Assembly: GCA_900757025.1 (NCBI GenBank)
Contig: CAAEMG010000018.1
Span: 1-49,180 of the forward strand
From: Clostridia bacterium
GTDB lineage: Bacteria; Bacillota; Clostridia; Lachnospirales; Anaerotignaceae
Reading direction: 5' to 3'
DNA: 49,180 nucleotides
Shown: positions 41,707 to 49,180 of the stretch, in pieces
How the letters are laid out: every line of letters begins with the position of its first letter
How positions within the stretch are numbered: position 1 is the first letter of the stretch
Notes under the pieces: model-generated
Database searches by the model: none
What the model saw: only the letters and a program-made list of their open reading frames with translations
What the model was told of the DNA's origin: nothing
Position numbers and translations under genes: made by a program

Positions 41707-43254
41707 GTGTTTCCAATAGGACCTATAGCATTTGTACTGGGTGTTGTTGGACTCTTCCTTGGCTTGATAATAGGCATTATCTATAGAAAACACATTGCGG
41801 AAGCAAAGGTGGGCGTTGCTGAAGACAGAGCTAAAAAAATAGTTGAAGATGCTGAAAAAAATGCAGAATCAAGAAAGAAGGAAATTCTGCTTGAGGCTAA
41901 GGAAGAAAGTATTAAAACCAAAAATGAATTGGAAAGAGAAGTAAGAGAAAGAAGAAACGAACTTTCCAAAACAGAAAGACGTCTTGTTCAGAAGGAAGAA
42001 ACTCTCGACAGAAAAGCCGATTCTTACGAACGTAAAGAAGAACAGATGAACAAGAAAATGGAAGAGCTTGACAAACAGAAGCTTGAAGTTGAAGAACTTC
42101 ACGAAAAGCAGCTTAGAGAGCTTGAAAGAATTTCCGGCCTTACAAAAGAAGAGGCTAAAAATTATCTTTTAGGCAGCATTGAAAATGACGTTAAGCATGA
42201 AGCGGCAATTATGATTAAAGAAATTGAAGGCAAAGCAAAAGCCGAAGCCGAAAAGCGTTCCAAAGAAATTGTTGCAAATGCAATTCAGCGTTGTGCTGTA
42301 GACCATGTTACAGAAACAACCGTTTCTGTTGTTCAGCTTCCAAACGATGAAATGAAGGGCAGAATTATAGGCCGTGAGGGCAGAAATATAAGAACTCTCG
42401 AAACTCTTACAGGTATCGACCTTATTATAGACGATACTCCCGAAGCTGTTATTCTTTCGGGCTTTGACCCTGTAAGAAGGGAAATCGCAAGAATTGCCCT
42501 TGAAAAACTTATTGTTGACGGACGTGTTCATCCTTCAAGAATAGAAGAAATGGTTGAAAAAGCCAAAAAAGAAGTTGAAGTTATAATAAGAGAAGAAGGC
42601 GAAGCCGCAACATTTGAAACAGGTGTAAACGGTCTTCATCCTGAAATAGTAAGACTTCTCGGCAAACTTAAATACAGAACAAGCTACGGACAGAATGTTC
42701 TTAAACATTCCATAGAGGTTTCACACCTTGCGGGTCTTATGGCTGCCGAGCTTGGCGTTGATGTTACCATTGCAAAACGTGCCGGTCTTCTTCACGACAT
42801 CGGCAAGAGCATTGACCACGAAATAGAAGGCTCTCACGTAAGCATAGGCGTAAGCATACTTAAAAAACACAAAGAATCCGACATAGTTATAAACGCCGTT
42901 GAGGCACATCACGGCGATGTTGACCCGCAAAGCATTATAGCCGTTCTTGTTCAGGCAGCCGATGCAATTTCGGCAGCAAGACCTGGAGCAAGAAGAGAAA
43001 CTCTCGAAAGCTACATAAAGCGTTTGCAGAAGCTTGAAGAGATTGGCGATAACTTTAAGGGTGTTGAAAAAACATTTGCAATACAGGCAGGCCGTGAGCT
43101 TAGAATAATCGTTATACCGGAAGAGGTAAGCGATGACGGTCTTACAATTCTTGCAAGAGATATTGCAAAGAAGATTGAGGACGAGCTTGAATATCCGGGC
43201 CAGATAAAGGTAAGCCTTGTAAGAGAAACAAGAGCTACGGAATATGCGAAATAA
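41707..43254 (+). CDS. rny: Ribonuclease Y
   Basis: The 515-aa membrane-bound endoribonuclease initiates mRNA decay. It has an N-terminal membrane helix (about residues 4-26), a long charged coiled coil (about 30-180), a KH domain (GRIIGREGRNIRTLETLTG) and an HD domain (LLHDIGKSIDHE, VEAHHGDVDPQS). The annotated start is GTG at 41707, which abuts AGGGGG with almost no spacer. The true start could therefore be a nearby non-AUG codon such as ATA 41716, with the same purine run as ribosome site. Identity is certain, the exact start is not. Confidence 0.96.
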   Translation: MFPIGPIAFVLGVVGLFLGLIIGIIYRKHIAEAKVGVAEDRAKKIVEDAEKNAESRKKEILLEAKEESIKTKNELEREVRERRNELSKTERRLVQKEETLDRKADSYERKEEQMNKKMEELDKQKLEVEELHEKQLRELERISGLTKEEAKNYLLGSIENDVKHEAAIMIKEIEGKAKAEAEKRSKEIVANAIQRCAVDHVTETTVSVVQLPNDEMKGRIIGREGRNIRTLETLTGIDLIIDDTPEAVILSGFDPVRREIARIALEKLIVDGRVHPSRIEEMVEKAKKEVEVIIREEGEAATFETGVNGLHPEIVRLLGKLKYRTSYGQNVLKHSIEVSHLAGLMAAELGVDVTIAKRAGLLHDIGKSIDHEIEGSHVSIGVSILKKHKESDIVINAVEAHHGDVDPQSIIAVLVQAADAISAARPGARRETLESYIKRLQKLEEIGDNFKGVEKTFAIQAGRELRIIVIPEEVSDDGLTILARDIAKKIEDELEYPGQIKVSLVRETRATEYAK

Positions 43255-43265
43255 TTGAGATTAAG

Positions 43266-43297
43266 TATCCTTCGGTTTTTCCGAGGGATATTTTTTT
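43266..43297 (+). terminator. Terminator of rny
   Basis: TATCCTTCGG pairs with CCGAGGGATA around TTTTT and is followed by seven T. Confidence 0.88.
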
Positions 43298-43535
43298 GTG
43301 AAAAATAAAAATTTTGATTTGACGAATACTTATGACCGTTTTCGCAAAGCGAAAATGCTTTGACCATAATGCGACGGTGCAGTCGTTTTGTTGGGAACGG
43401 CAAAACCATTCCCGAATAAAATTTATGAATCTGCTCCTATGAAAATTCTTGACCAAGCAAAATTCCTAAGCAAATGAAGGTTTATGGTGTGTTTTGACAA
43501 ATCTAAAATGTCTTATTCTTTAAAAACTAAATTTT

Positions 43536-43768
43536 TTGTTATTCTGAGCGAAACAGCGAATTTCGCTTTGCGGAACGAACTTTGTTCACCCGATATGGTT
43601 CACATATGAAGTCGAATAATCCCATAAATCCAAAAGAAAAGCCGTAAATTTATGGTTTTTCATGCGTTCGACAAAGAAATAAGATGTTTCGACTATGCGG
43701 AACATGAAGATTACGCAAACTCAACATAACAAAATGTGGGTGCCTCTTAATAAAGAGAAGTATACGCC
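43536..43768 (+). repeat. Dispersed intergenic repeat, copy C
   Basis: The 578-bp gap 43255-43832 holds two terminators, this copy and an unassigned palindromic stretch (43320-43420, with TTTTCGCAAAGCGAAAA). The copy reads TGTTATTCTGAGCGAAAC, then AGTCGAATAATCCCATAAAT, then TGCGTTCGACAAAGAAATAA, CTCAACATAACAAAATGTGG. It shares a CCCATAAATCCAAAAGAAAA block with copy A. No gene is visible in the gap. Confidence 0.8.
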
Positions 43769-43792
43769 ACCCCACTTCACTTTCCCACGCAA

Positions 43793-43827
43793 AAAACCGC
43801 CGAAAACTAATTCGTTTTCGACGGTTT
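43793..43827 (-). terminator. Terminator of the RluA-type gene
   Basis: On the minus strand AAACCGTCGAAAAC pairs with GTTTTCGGCGGTTT and is followed by TTTG. Confidence 0.85.
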
Positions 43828-43832
43828 TAATT

Positions 43833-44813
43833 TTATTCTTCTTCCTGTGGAAAATAATCTCTTTTTATATTTTCAATATAATCGGGAAGTACAGCTGTAA
43901 ACTCTTTTCCGTTAAGGTATGCCATAACGCCCTCGTTCTCATGCCAAGCTATTTTATAGGCAAAAAGAAACTGATTATTAAGACCATATTTATCCTTAAA
44001 CCTTGTGTTTACTCTCATTTCTCCGTATTTTCTGTCCCCTATTACAGGATAGCCCATAGATTTAAGGTGTGCCCTTATCTGATGTGATTTTCCTGTTATA
44101 AGGTCAATTTCCAAAAGAGAGAAATTGTCTTTTACTGCAATAGGCTTAACCTTTGTAAATATCTTTTTTGCTCCGGGAGCTTCTTTTTTAAGCACCTTTA
44201 CGGTGTTTGTAAGTTCATCTTTAACATGATAGCCGAAAAGCTCTTTTTCCTGTGTAAACTCGCCACGCACCATAGTTATATAATATTTCTTTATTTTTCT
44301 TTGGGCAATGGCTTTATTTACTGCCTGTACAGCTGCAAGGTTTTTTCCTGCTATAACTATGCCGCCCGTATTTCTGTCAAGGCGGTTGCATATGGCAGGC
44401 GTAAATGAGCTTTCCTTAGACATATCATACTCGCCTTTTTCGTAAAGATAATACAAAATCTGGTCTATAAGAGTATTTTTATCCGCACTGCTTTCGGGAT
44501 GGGACAAAAGCCCCGCCGGCTTTGAAACAACAAGAATATTGTCGTCTTCATAAACTATGCCGAAATGTCTTTCTGCCTTCACAATTTCTTTTTCGCTCAT
44601 AAGGCTGTCCATTGTTTCCGGTGCAATATACATTTGCAGCTTATCGCCGTTTTTTATAATTTCGTTTCCCTCAGCTTTTTTGCCGTTAAACTTAATGCGT
44701 TTTTTTCTCAGCATTTTATAAACAAAAGATTTTGGCGCATTATTAAAATATTTAAGAAGAAATTTATCAAGTCTTTGGTTTTCTTCTTTTCCTGTTATAT
44801 TAACTTCTTTCAT
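43833..44813 (-). CDS. RluA family 23S rRNA pseudouridine synthase
   Basis: The 326-aa enzyme has an N-terminal S4 domain (about residues 12-62: QRLDKFLLKYF, KRIKFNGKK) and an RluA-type catalytic domain with Asp146 in ICNRLDRNTGG. LITGKSHQIRAHL and GDRKYG follow, as in RluC/RluD-like enzymes. The exact uridine target cannot be read. GAGGGG precedes the ATG. It follows prfB by 15 bases, so the two are probably co-transcribed. Confidence 0.92.
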   Translation of the reverse strand: MKEVNITGKEENQRLDKFLLKYFNNAPKSFVYKMLRKKRIKFNGKKAEGNEIIKNGDKLQMYIAPETMDSLMSEKEIVKAERHFGIVYEDDNILVVSKPAGLLSHPESSADKNTLIDQILYYLYEKGEYDMSKESSFTPAICNRLDRNTGGIVIAGKNLAAVQAVNKAIAQRKIKKYYITMVRGEFTQEKELFGYHVKDELTNTVKVLKKEAPGAKKIFTKVKPIAVKDNFSLLEIDLITGKSHQIRAHLKSMGYPVIGDRKYGEMRVNTRFKDKYGLNNQFLFAYKIAWHENEGVMAYLNGKEFTAVLPDYIENIKRDYFPQEEE

Positions 44814-44828
44814 AACAGCCCCTCAAAA

Positions 44829-45933
44829 TTAACCGTGTATCCAGCTTAAATATGCGTTTATGAATTGGTCAATGTTTCCGTCCATAACAGACTGGATATT
44901 GCCTGTTTCCTCGCCTGTTCTTACATCTTTTACAAGAGTGTAAGGCATAAATACATAGCTTCGTATCTGGCTGCCCCAGGCGTTTATTTTAACGTCGCCT
45001 CTTATTTCGGCAAGTTTATTCATCTGTTCTTCAATTTTAAGCTCCAACAGCTTTGATTTAAGCATTTTCATAGCCATATCTTTGTTGCTGTGCTGGCTTC
45101 TTTCGTTCTGACACTGAACAACAACACCTGTAGGGAAGTGTGTAATACGTATGGCAGATGAAGTTTTGTTTACGTGCTGACCGCCGGCACCGCTGGCACG
45201 ATATGTGTCTACACGAATATCGTCGGGATTAACCTGAATTTCAATATCATCATCAATTTCAGGCATAACATCGGCAGATGCAAAAGATGTATGTCTTCTT
45301 CCCGATGAATCGAAAGGAGAAACTCTTACAAGACGGTGTACGCCCTTTTCACTTTTAAGATAGCCGTAAGCGTTCATTCCCTCTACGCTGAATGTAACCG
45401 ATTTAATGCCTGCTTCATCGCCTTCAAGATAATCGAGAGTTTCAACTTTAAAGCCTCTTTTTTCTGCCCAGCGAGTATACATTCTAAAAAGCATGCTTAC
45501 CCAGTCACATGCCTCTGTTCCGCCTTCACCTGCGTGAAGAGTAACAATGGCATTTTCCTTATCGTATTCGCCGTCGAGAAGTGTGGAAATTTTAAGTTCA
45601 TCATATTCCTTTAAAAATTCCTCTTTAATGGTTTTGGCTTCTTCAAGAAGTTCTTCGTCCTCTTCTTCTCTGCCCATTTCAATTATTGTGTTTATTTCTT
45701 CATATTTGGATACAAGGTCATCATATCCCTGAACCTTGGCTTTAAGGGCAGCAGTCTGCTGAAGCACCTTTTTGCTCTTTTCCATGTCATTCCAAAATTC
45801 CGGGTCTGCGGCAACCTCTTCAAGCTCACTTATTTTGTCACGAGATGCAGCGACGTCAAAGTAAAGCCCCCATTTCCTCTAATTTTTCGTCATAGCCGCT
45901 AAGCGCCTGACCGATCTGTTCAAGCTCGAACAT
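44829..45933 (-). CDS. prfB: Peptide chain release factor 2 (programmed +1 frameshift)
   Basis: RF2 terminates at UGA and UAA. A 25-codon first frame (MFELEQIGQALSGYDEKLEE, then MGALL) starts at ATG 45933-45931 behind AAGGAGTT and reaches an in-frame TGA at 45858-45856. A +1 shift at CTT-TGA-C continues as DVAASRDKISELEEVAADPE and joins the long frame, giving about 367 residues, the normal RF2 length. The SPF anticodon-like tripeptide (RVSPFDS) and GGQ in GAGGQHVNKTSS are present. An internal ATG at 45785 is not the true start. Confidence 0.96.
45855..45871 (-). promoter_or_regulatory. prfB programmed +1 frameshift site
   Basis: On the minus strand the sequence is GGGGGCTTTACTTTGAC: an SD-like GGGGG, then CTT (P-site codon), TGA (stop) and C. 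RF2 shortage at the poorly ended UGA-C promotes the shift, so RF2 regulates its own synthesis. The SD-like run lies 5 bases from the CTT, compared with 3 in E. coli. Confidence 0.93.
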
Positions 45934-45994
45934 TTTTAAATCAACTCCTTAAAAATAACCCCATTGGGGCAGACAATAAGTTTATTGCAAACAC

Positions 45995-46016
45995 AAGCCC
46001 GAAATTAATCGGGCTT
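45995..46016 (-). terminator. Hairpin after secA
   Basis: AAGCCCGA pairs perfectly with TCGGGCTT around a 6-nt loop between secA and prfB. The following T-run on the minus strand is interrupted (GTGTTTGC), so termination may be partial and prfB could be read through. Confidence 0.5.
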
Positions 46017-46032
46017 ATGCTTTTTGATATTT

Positions 46033-48639
46033 TTATTCTGCGTCTTTTCCGCAGCAGTTTTTGTATTTAAGACCGCTGCCGCATGGGCATGGGTCGTTTC
46101 TGCCTATTTTTTCTTCGCTGTTTACTTTAGGCTGTTTCTGAAGAGAATCGTCTTTGTTTGTAGCTATAGGTTTTGCAACCTCTTCCCTCTGAGGAACTTC
46201 TTCTCTTACTATTCTTACATGGAAAAGACCTTTAACCGTGTCTTCCTGAATATTGTAGCTAAGTTCGTTAAACATATCGTAGCTTACATATTTGTATTCA
46301 ATAAGAGGATCTCTCTGGGCATATGCGTGAAGACCGATACCCTGTCTCATCTGGTCCATATCATCAATATGATCCATCCATTTTGAGTCTATAACTTTAA
46401 GCATTATTACACGCTCAATTTCACGCATTTTAGGTTCTTCGCCTTCCGCAACAGGAAGAGATGCCGCAATTTCCGCCTCTTTAAGCTCATAAAGTTTTGC
46501 CGCACCAAGATAAATGCTGTCGATGAACTTTTCTTTTGTCATATTGTTAAGTTCTTCGTCTTTAATCTTAATAAGGCCCAAAGGAATTATAGGGTAAAGA
46601 TTTTCACTGAATTCTTTAAGATCCCATTCTTCGGCATATTCACTTTCGCCCAAAGTTCTGTTTGCAACATTTTCAATAACGGCTTTAATCATGCCCATAA
46701 CACTTTCTCTGAGGTTTTCGCCAAAAAGAACACGTCTTCTTTCGCCGTATATAATTTCTCTTTGCTCGTTCATTACCTGGTCATATTCAAGAAGATGTTT
46801 ACGAGTTGCAAAGTTATTGCCTTCAACCTTCTTCTGGGCATTTTCTATAGCCTTTGTAAGCATAGGGTGTTCAATAGGCTCATCTTCGTCAAGACCGAGT
46901 TTATCAACAATCTGTATTGTTTTTTCACTGCCGAAAAGACGCATAAGGTCATCTTCAAGTGAAATGTAGAAACGTGATTCACCTGGGTCTCCTTGACGTC
47001 CCGAACGTCCTCTGAGCTGGTTATCGATACGTCTTGATTCATGTCTTTCAGTACCGATTATTTTAAGACCGCCAAGCTCTTTAACGCCTTCGCCAAGCTT
47101 AATATCAGTACCACGGCCTGCCATGTTTGTTGCTATTGTAACTGCCTTGTACTGGCCTGCAAGAGCAACGATTTCGGCTTCTTTTTCATGGTACTTTGCA
47201 TTAAGAACCTGATGAGGAATACCACGTCTTTTAAGCATTTCGCTGAGCATTTCCGATTTGTCGATATTTACTGTGCCAACAAGCACCGGCTGACCTTTTT
47301 CGTATGCTTTTTCAACCTCGTTTGCAACGGCTTTAAACTTAGCCTTTTCTGTTTTGTAAACAACATCGTTAAGGTCTTTTCTCTGAACGGGAAGGTTTGT
47401 TGGGATAACAACAACGTCAAGGTTATATATATTTCTGAACTCGCTTTCCTCTGTCTGAGCAGTACCTGTCATGCCCGATTTCTTTTCATATTTATTGAAG
47501 AAGTTCTGGAATGTAATTGTAGCAAGAGTTTTGCTTTCTTTGTTTACTTTTACGTGTTCCTTTGCCTCTATAGCCTGATGAAGACCATCGCTGTATCTTC
47601 TGCCCGGCATAATACGGCCCGTAAACTCATCAACAATCATAACCTCGTCGTTTTGAACAACGTAGTTCTGATCTTTGTGCATACTGTAGTTGGCTTTAAG
47701 GGCATTATTTATATGGTGCTGAATTTCAAGGTTTTCCGGGTCAGAAAGGTTTTCAAGGCTGAAGAATTTTTCTGCCTTCTGAACACCCTGCTGTGTAAGA
47801 ACAACTGTCTTTGCCTTTTCGTCAACAACAAAGTCGCCTTCTTCGATAATGTCTTCTCTTGTTATGGCGTTAAGAGCTTCTTCTTCGTTTACAATGCGTC
47901 CCTTTGTAAGCATTTTTACAAACTGGTCTGCAATTATATAAAGCTGTGTGCTCTTTGTTCCCGTACCGGAAATAATAAGAGGAGTTCTGGCTTCATCAAT
48001 AAGAATTGAGTCGATTTCATCGATTATTGCATAATGAAGTCCTCTTTGAACCATATTTTCTTTTTTAACCACCATGTTATCTCTAAGGTAGTCGAAACCA
48101 AGCTCGTTGTTTGTTGCATAAATAATATCGCAGTTATAAGCCTCACGTCTTTCGTTTGCGTCCATTTCGTTAAGAATTACGCCAACTGTAAGACCGAGGA
48201 ATTTATAAATCTGTCCCATTGTTTCGGCGTCACGTTTTGCAAGGTAATCGTTTACCGTTACAATGTGTACGCCTTCGCCGTCAAGGGCATTAAGGTATGC
48301 AGGAAGTGTTCCTACAAGGGTTTTACCTTCACCTGTTTTCATTTCCGCAATTCTTCCCTGATGAAGAACAACGCCGCCGATAAGCTGTACACGGAAATGG
48401 CGCATACCCATAACTCTCCATGCTGCTTCCCTTACTGTTGCGTATGCTTCGGGAAGAAGGCTGTCGAGAGTTTCTCCGTTTTTATATCTTTCTTTAAATT
48501 CAACTGTTTTGGCTTTAAGCTCATCATCTGTAAGAGCTTTGTAAGCCTCCTCATAGCTTTCTATCTTATCTACTATGGGGGTTATCTTTTTAATTTCCTT
48601 TTCGCTGTAATTGCCGAAAATCTTTTCCAAAAGACCCAT
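46033..48639 (-). CDS. secA: Preprotein translocase ATPase SecA
   Basis: The 868-aa motor drives Sec-dependent export through SecYEG. Walker A is TGEGKT at residues 102-107. DEIDSILIDEARTPLIISG is the DEAD-type Walker B region, and GRGTDIKLGEGV and LRGRSGRQGDPGESRF are the second nucleotide-binding-fold motifs. The C-terminal SEC-C zinc motif is CPCGSGLKYKNCC. GAGGTGAAAC precedes the ATG. secA-prfB is a conserved Firmicutes order. Confidence 0.98.
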   Translation of the reverse strand: MGLLEKIFGNYSEKEIKKITPIVDKIESYEEAYKALTDDELKAKTVEFKERYKNGETLDSLLPEAYATVREAAWRVMGMRHFRVQLIGGVVLHQGRIAEMKTGEGKTLVGTLPAYLNALDGEGVHIVTVNDYLAKRDAETMGQIYKFLGLTVGVILNEMDANERREAYNCDIIYATNNELGFDYLRDNMVVKKENMVQRGLHYAIIDEIDSILIDEARTPLIISGTGTKSTQLYIIADQFVKMLTKGRIVNEEEALNAITREDIIEEGDFVVDEKAKTVVLTQQGVQKAEKFFSLENLSDPENLEIQHHINNALKANYSMHKDQNYVVQNDEVMIVDEFTGRIMPGRRYSDGLHQAIEAKEHVKVNKESKTLATITFQNFFNKYEKKSGMTGTAQTEESEFRNIYNLDVVVIPTNLPVQRKDLNDVVYKTEKAKFKAVANEVEKAYEKGQPVLVGTVNIDKSEMLSEMLKRRGIPHQVLNAKYHEKEAEIVALAGQYKAVTIATNMAGRGTDIKLGEGVKELGGLKIIGTERHESRRIDNQLRGRSGRQGDPGESRFYISLEDDLMRLFGSEKTIQIVDKLGLDEDEPIEHPMLTKAIENAQKKVEGNNFATRKHLLEYDQVMNEQREIIYGERRRVLFGENLRESVMGMIKAVIENVANRTLGESEYAEEWDLKEFSENLYPIIPLGLIKIKDEELNNMTKEKFIDSIYLGAAKLYELKEAEIAASLPVAEGEEPKMREIERVIMLKVIDSKWMDHIDDMDQMRQGIGLHAYAQRDPLIEYKYVSYDMFNELSYNIQEDTVKGLFHVRIVREEVPQREEVAKPIATNKDDSLQKQPKVNSEEKIGRNDPCPCGSGLKYKNCCGKDAE

Positions 48640-48705
48640 TTTTGTTTCACCTCATATTTTCTATAAACCCTTTAATGGTCTGATTTCTACAAGCGTCCAA
48701 TGTTA

Positions 48706-48734
48706 ATATTAACAGATAAAGCCTCCAAGGGCAA
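48706..48734 (-). promoter_or_regulatory. Promoter of secA
   Basis: On the minus strand TTGCCC (48734-48729) and TAATAT (48711-48706) are 17 bases apart. Confidence 0.65.
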
Positions 48735-48857
48735 CAAAAACATCATTTCTTAATAAAAAAGTTACATTATAAAGTAGATTAATTTTATTTTTATTAGTAT
48801 GCAGCAAAATTTGTAATATTATTTTACAGAGAAAATTATGATTTGATGAATGCCTTG

Positions 48858-48918
48858 TAAAAATCCTTCAATGTTTTATCATTCTGAGCGGAACACGAAT
48901 ATTCCGTAAACTCAACAA
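48858..48918 (+). repeat. Dispersed intergenic repeat, deleted copy E
   Basis: The 312-bp gap 48640-48951 contains the secA promoter, this short copy and a terminator. It keeps the two ends of the repeat, TTGTAAAAATCCTTCAATG, TCATTCTGAGCGGAAC and GTAAACTCAAC, and lacks the middle. Confidence 0.7.
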
Positions 48919-48920
48919 AA

Positions 48921-48950
48921 AAGGTCTGCACAAAAAGTACAGACCAAAAA
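48921..48950 (-). terminator. Terminator of the last gene
   Basis: GGTCTGCAC pairs with GTACAGACC (one mismatch) around AAAAA; on the minus strand a TTTTTTG run follows. Confidence 0.85.
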
Positions 48951-48951
48951 A

Positions 48952-49180
48952 TTATTTGTTTAAAGTATTTCCTGCTTTATCCTGAGTTTTCTTAACCCAT
49001 ACGGAAAGTTTTTCTCTCCATGTTTTGTTTTTCTTGTCTTCAAGATTAAGACCTACGATATTTGAAATATAAATACCCGCAAGTTCAACCTTAACAGTCT
49101 TTTTAACGGCAAGATTGTCATAAATGTTCTTGTCGCATAAAAGTGTTGTTATCTGTGGGCCAACCTTCGCCTTTACAATA
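48952..49180 (-). CDS. Unknown protein, C-terminal fragment
   Basis: The reading frame is open from the window edge to TAA at 48954-48952, giving 76 residues. They include QITTLLCDKNIYDNLAVKKT, VKVELAGIYISNIVGLNLED and a basic tail (REKLSVWVKKTQDKAGNTLNK). It starts hydrophobic and ends charged; no family is recognised. The start lies outside the window. A good terminator directly after the stop supports it as a real gene. Confidence 0.55.
   Translation of the reverse strand, partial: IVKAKVGPQITTLLCDKNIYDNLAVKKTVKVELAGIYISNIVGLNLEDKKNKTWREKLSVWVKKTQDKAGNTLNK

Noticed and set aside
43320..43430. Palindromic stretch after rny as an attachment site or integron-like element
   Set aside because: TTTTCGCAAAGCGAAAA is a simple hairpin without integrase, tRNA or direct repeats nearby; left as part of the spacer.
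44829..45785. A 318-aa truncated RF2 starting at an internal ATG
   Set aside because: The upstream 25-codon frame and the CTT-TGA-C site explain it as programmed frameshifting, not truncation or sequencing error.
47041..48009. Long plus-strand reading frame opposite secA (322 codons), and similar frames opposite other genes
   Set aside because: They lie opposite strongly conserved genes, have unusual Cys/Phe-rich compositions and no ribosome sites; they are shadows of the real genes.
1..49180. CRISPR arrays, prophage, transposases, toxin-antitoxin or defence genes
   Set aside because: None were found; the window is core genome, and regularly spaced short repeats are absent.

Overview
The window is a chromosomal segment of a low-GC, endospore-forming Firmicute of the Clostridia type; Lachnospirales-like is my best guess. 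This rests on the sporulation genes yqfC and yqfD, the clostridial cluster mreBCD-mrdA-minCDE-rodA-mgsA, the era/recO cluster order, many TTG and GTG starts behind strong GGAGG sites, and near-consensus -35/-10 promoters. I saw no rRNA, tRNA, CRISPR array, transposase or phage gene. Almost everything is core genome, so the unusual points are small ones.

Layout: (1) 2-1701 (+): the 3' end of an M20-type amidohydrolase, then two multi-pass membrane proteins (one DUF5058) that may form a transport pair. (2) 2004-3287 (+): a DUF2812 membrane protein. (3) 13452 down to 3331 (-): yqfC, yqfD, phoH, pgpH, ybeY, a DUF3048 lipoprotein, cdd, family 4 uracil-DNA glycosylase, era, a tiny yqzL-like gene, recO and a class B sortase. 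(4) 13790-22848 (+): mreB, mreC, mreD, a 936-aa class B PBP, minC (C-terminal domain only), minD, minE, rodA, mgsA and a DUF1294 protein; this is the elongation and division-site cluster. (5) 25093 down to 22881 (-): a radical SAM protein, an unknown membrane protein and a SHOCT-like protein. (6) 31144 down to 25259 (-): pgk, a secreted polysaccharide deacetylase, tpiA, gpmI and eno, the lower-glycolysis block. (7) 38546 down to 31343 (-): EamA exporter, MocR-type regulator, gltX, tatD, a G5/3D-domain secreted protein with a structured leader, and signal peptidase I. (8) A split ChrA chromate transporter (+), BrnQ (-) and RNase Y (+). (9) 49180 down to 43833 (-): an unknown 3' gene fragment, secA, prfB with its programmed +1 frameshift, and an RluA-type pseudouridine synthase.

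How the genes work together: regions 3 and 4 diverge from a ~340-bp spacer at 13453-13789. Region 4 couples the Rod wall-elongation machinery to a MinCDE system. Region 3 groups ribosome maturation (YbeY, Era), c-di-AMP turnover (PgpH) and DNA repair (UDG, RecO). Region 6 carries 3-carbon glycolysis.

Most notable observations: an unassigned, foldable 5' leader ahead of the 3D-domain gene (33035-33186), with two copies of an 8-nt motif able to form a 9-bp closing stem; a MinC lacking its FtsZ-inhibiting N-terminal domain; a methylglyoxal synthase with changes at several expected active-site positions; a dispersed ~200-bp intergenic repeat with five full or decayed copies; and the hydrolase plus two-permease locus at the left edge.
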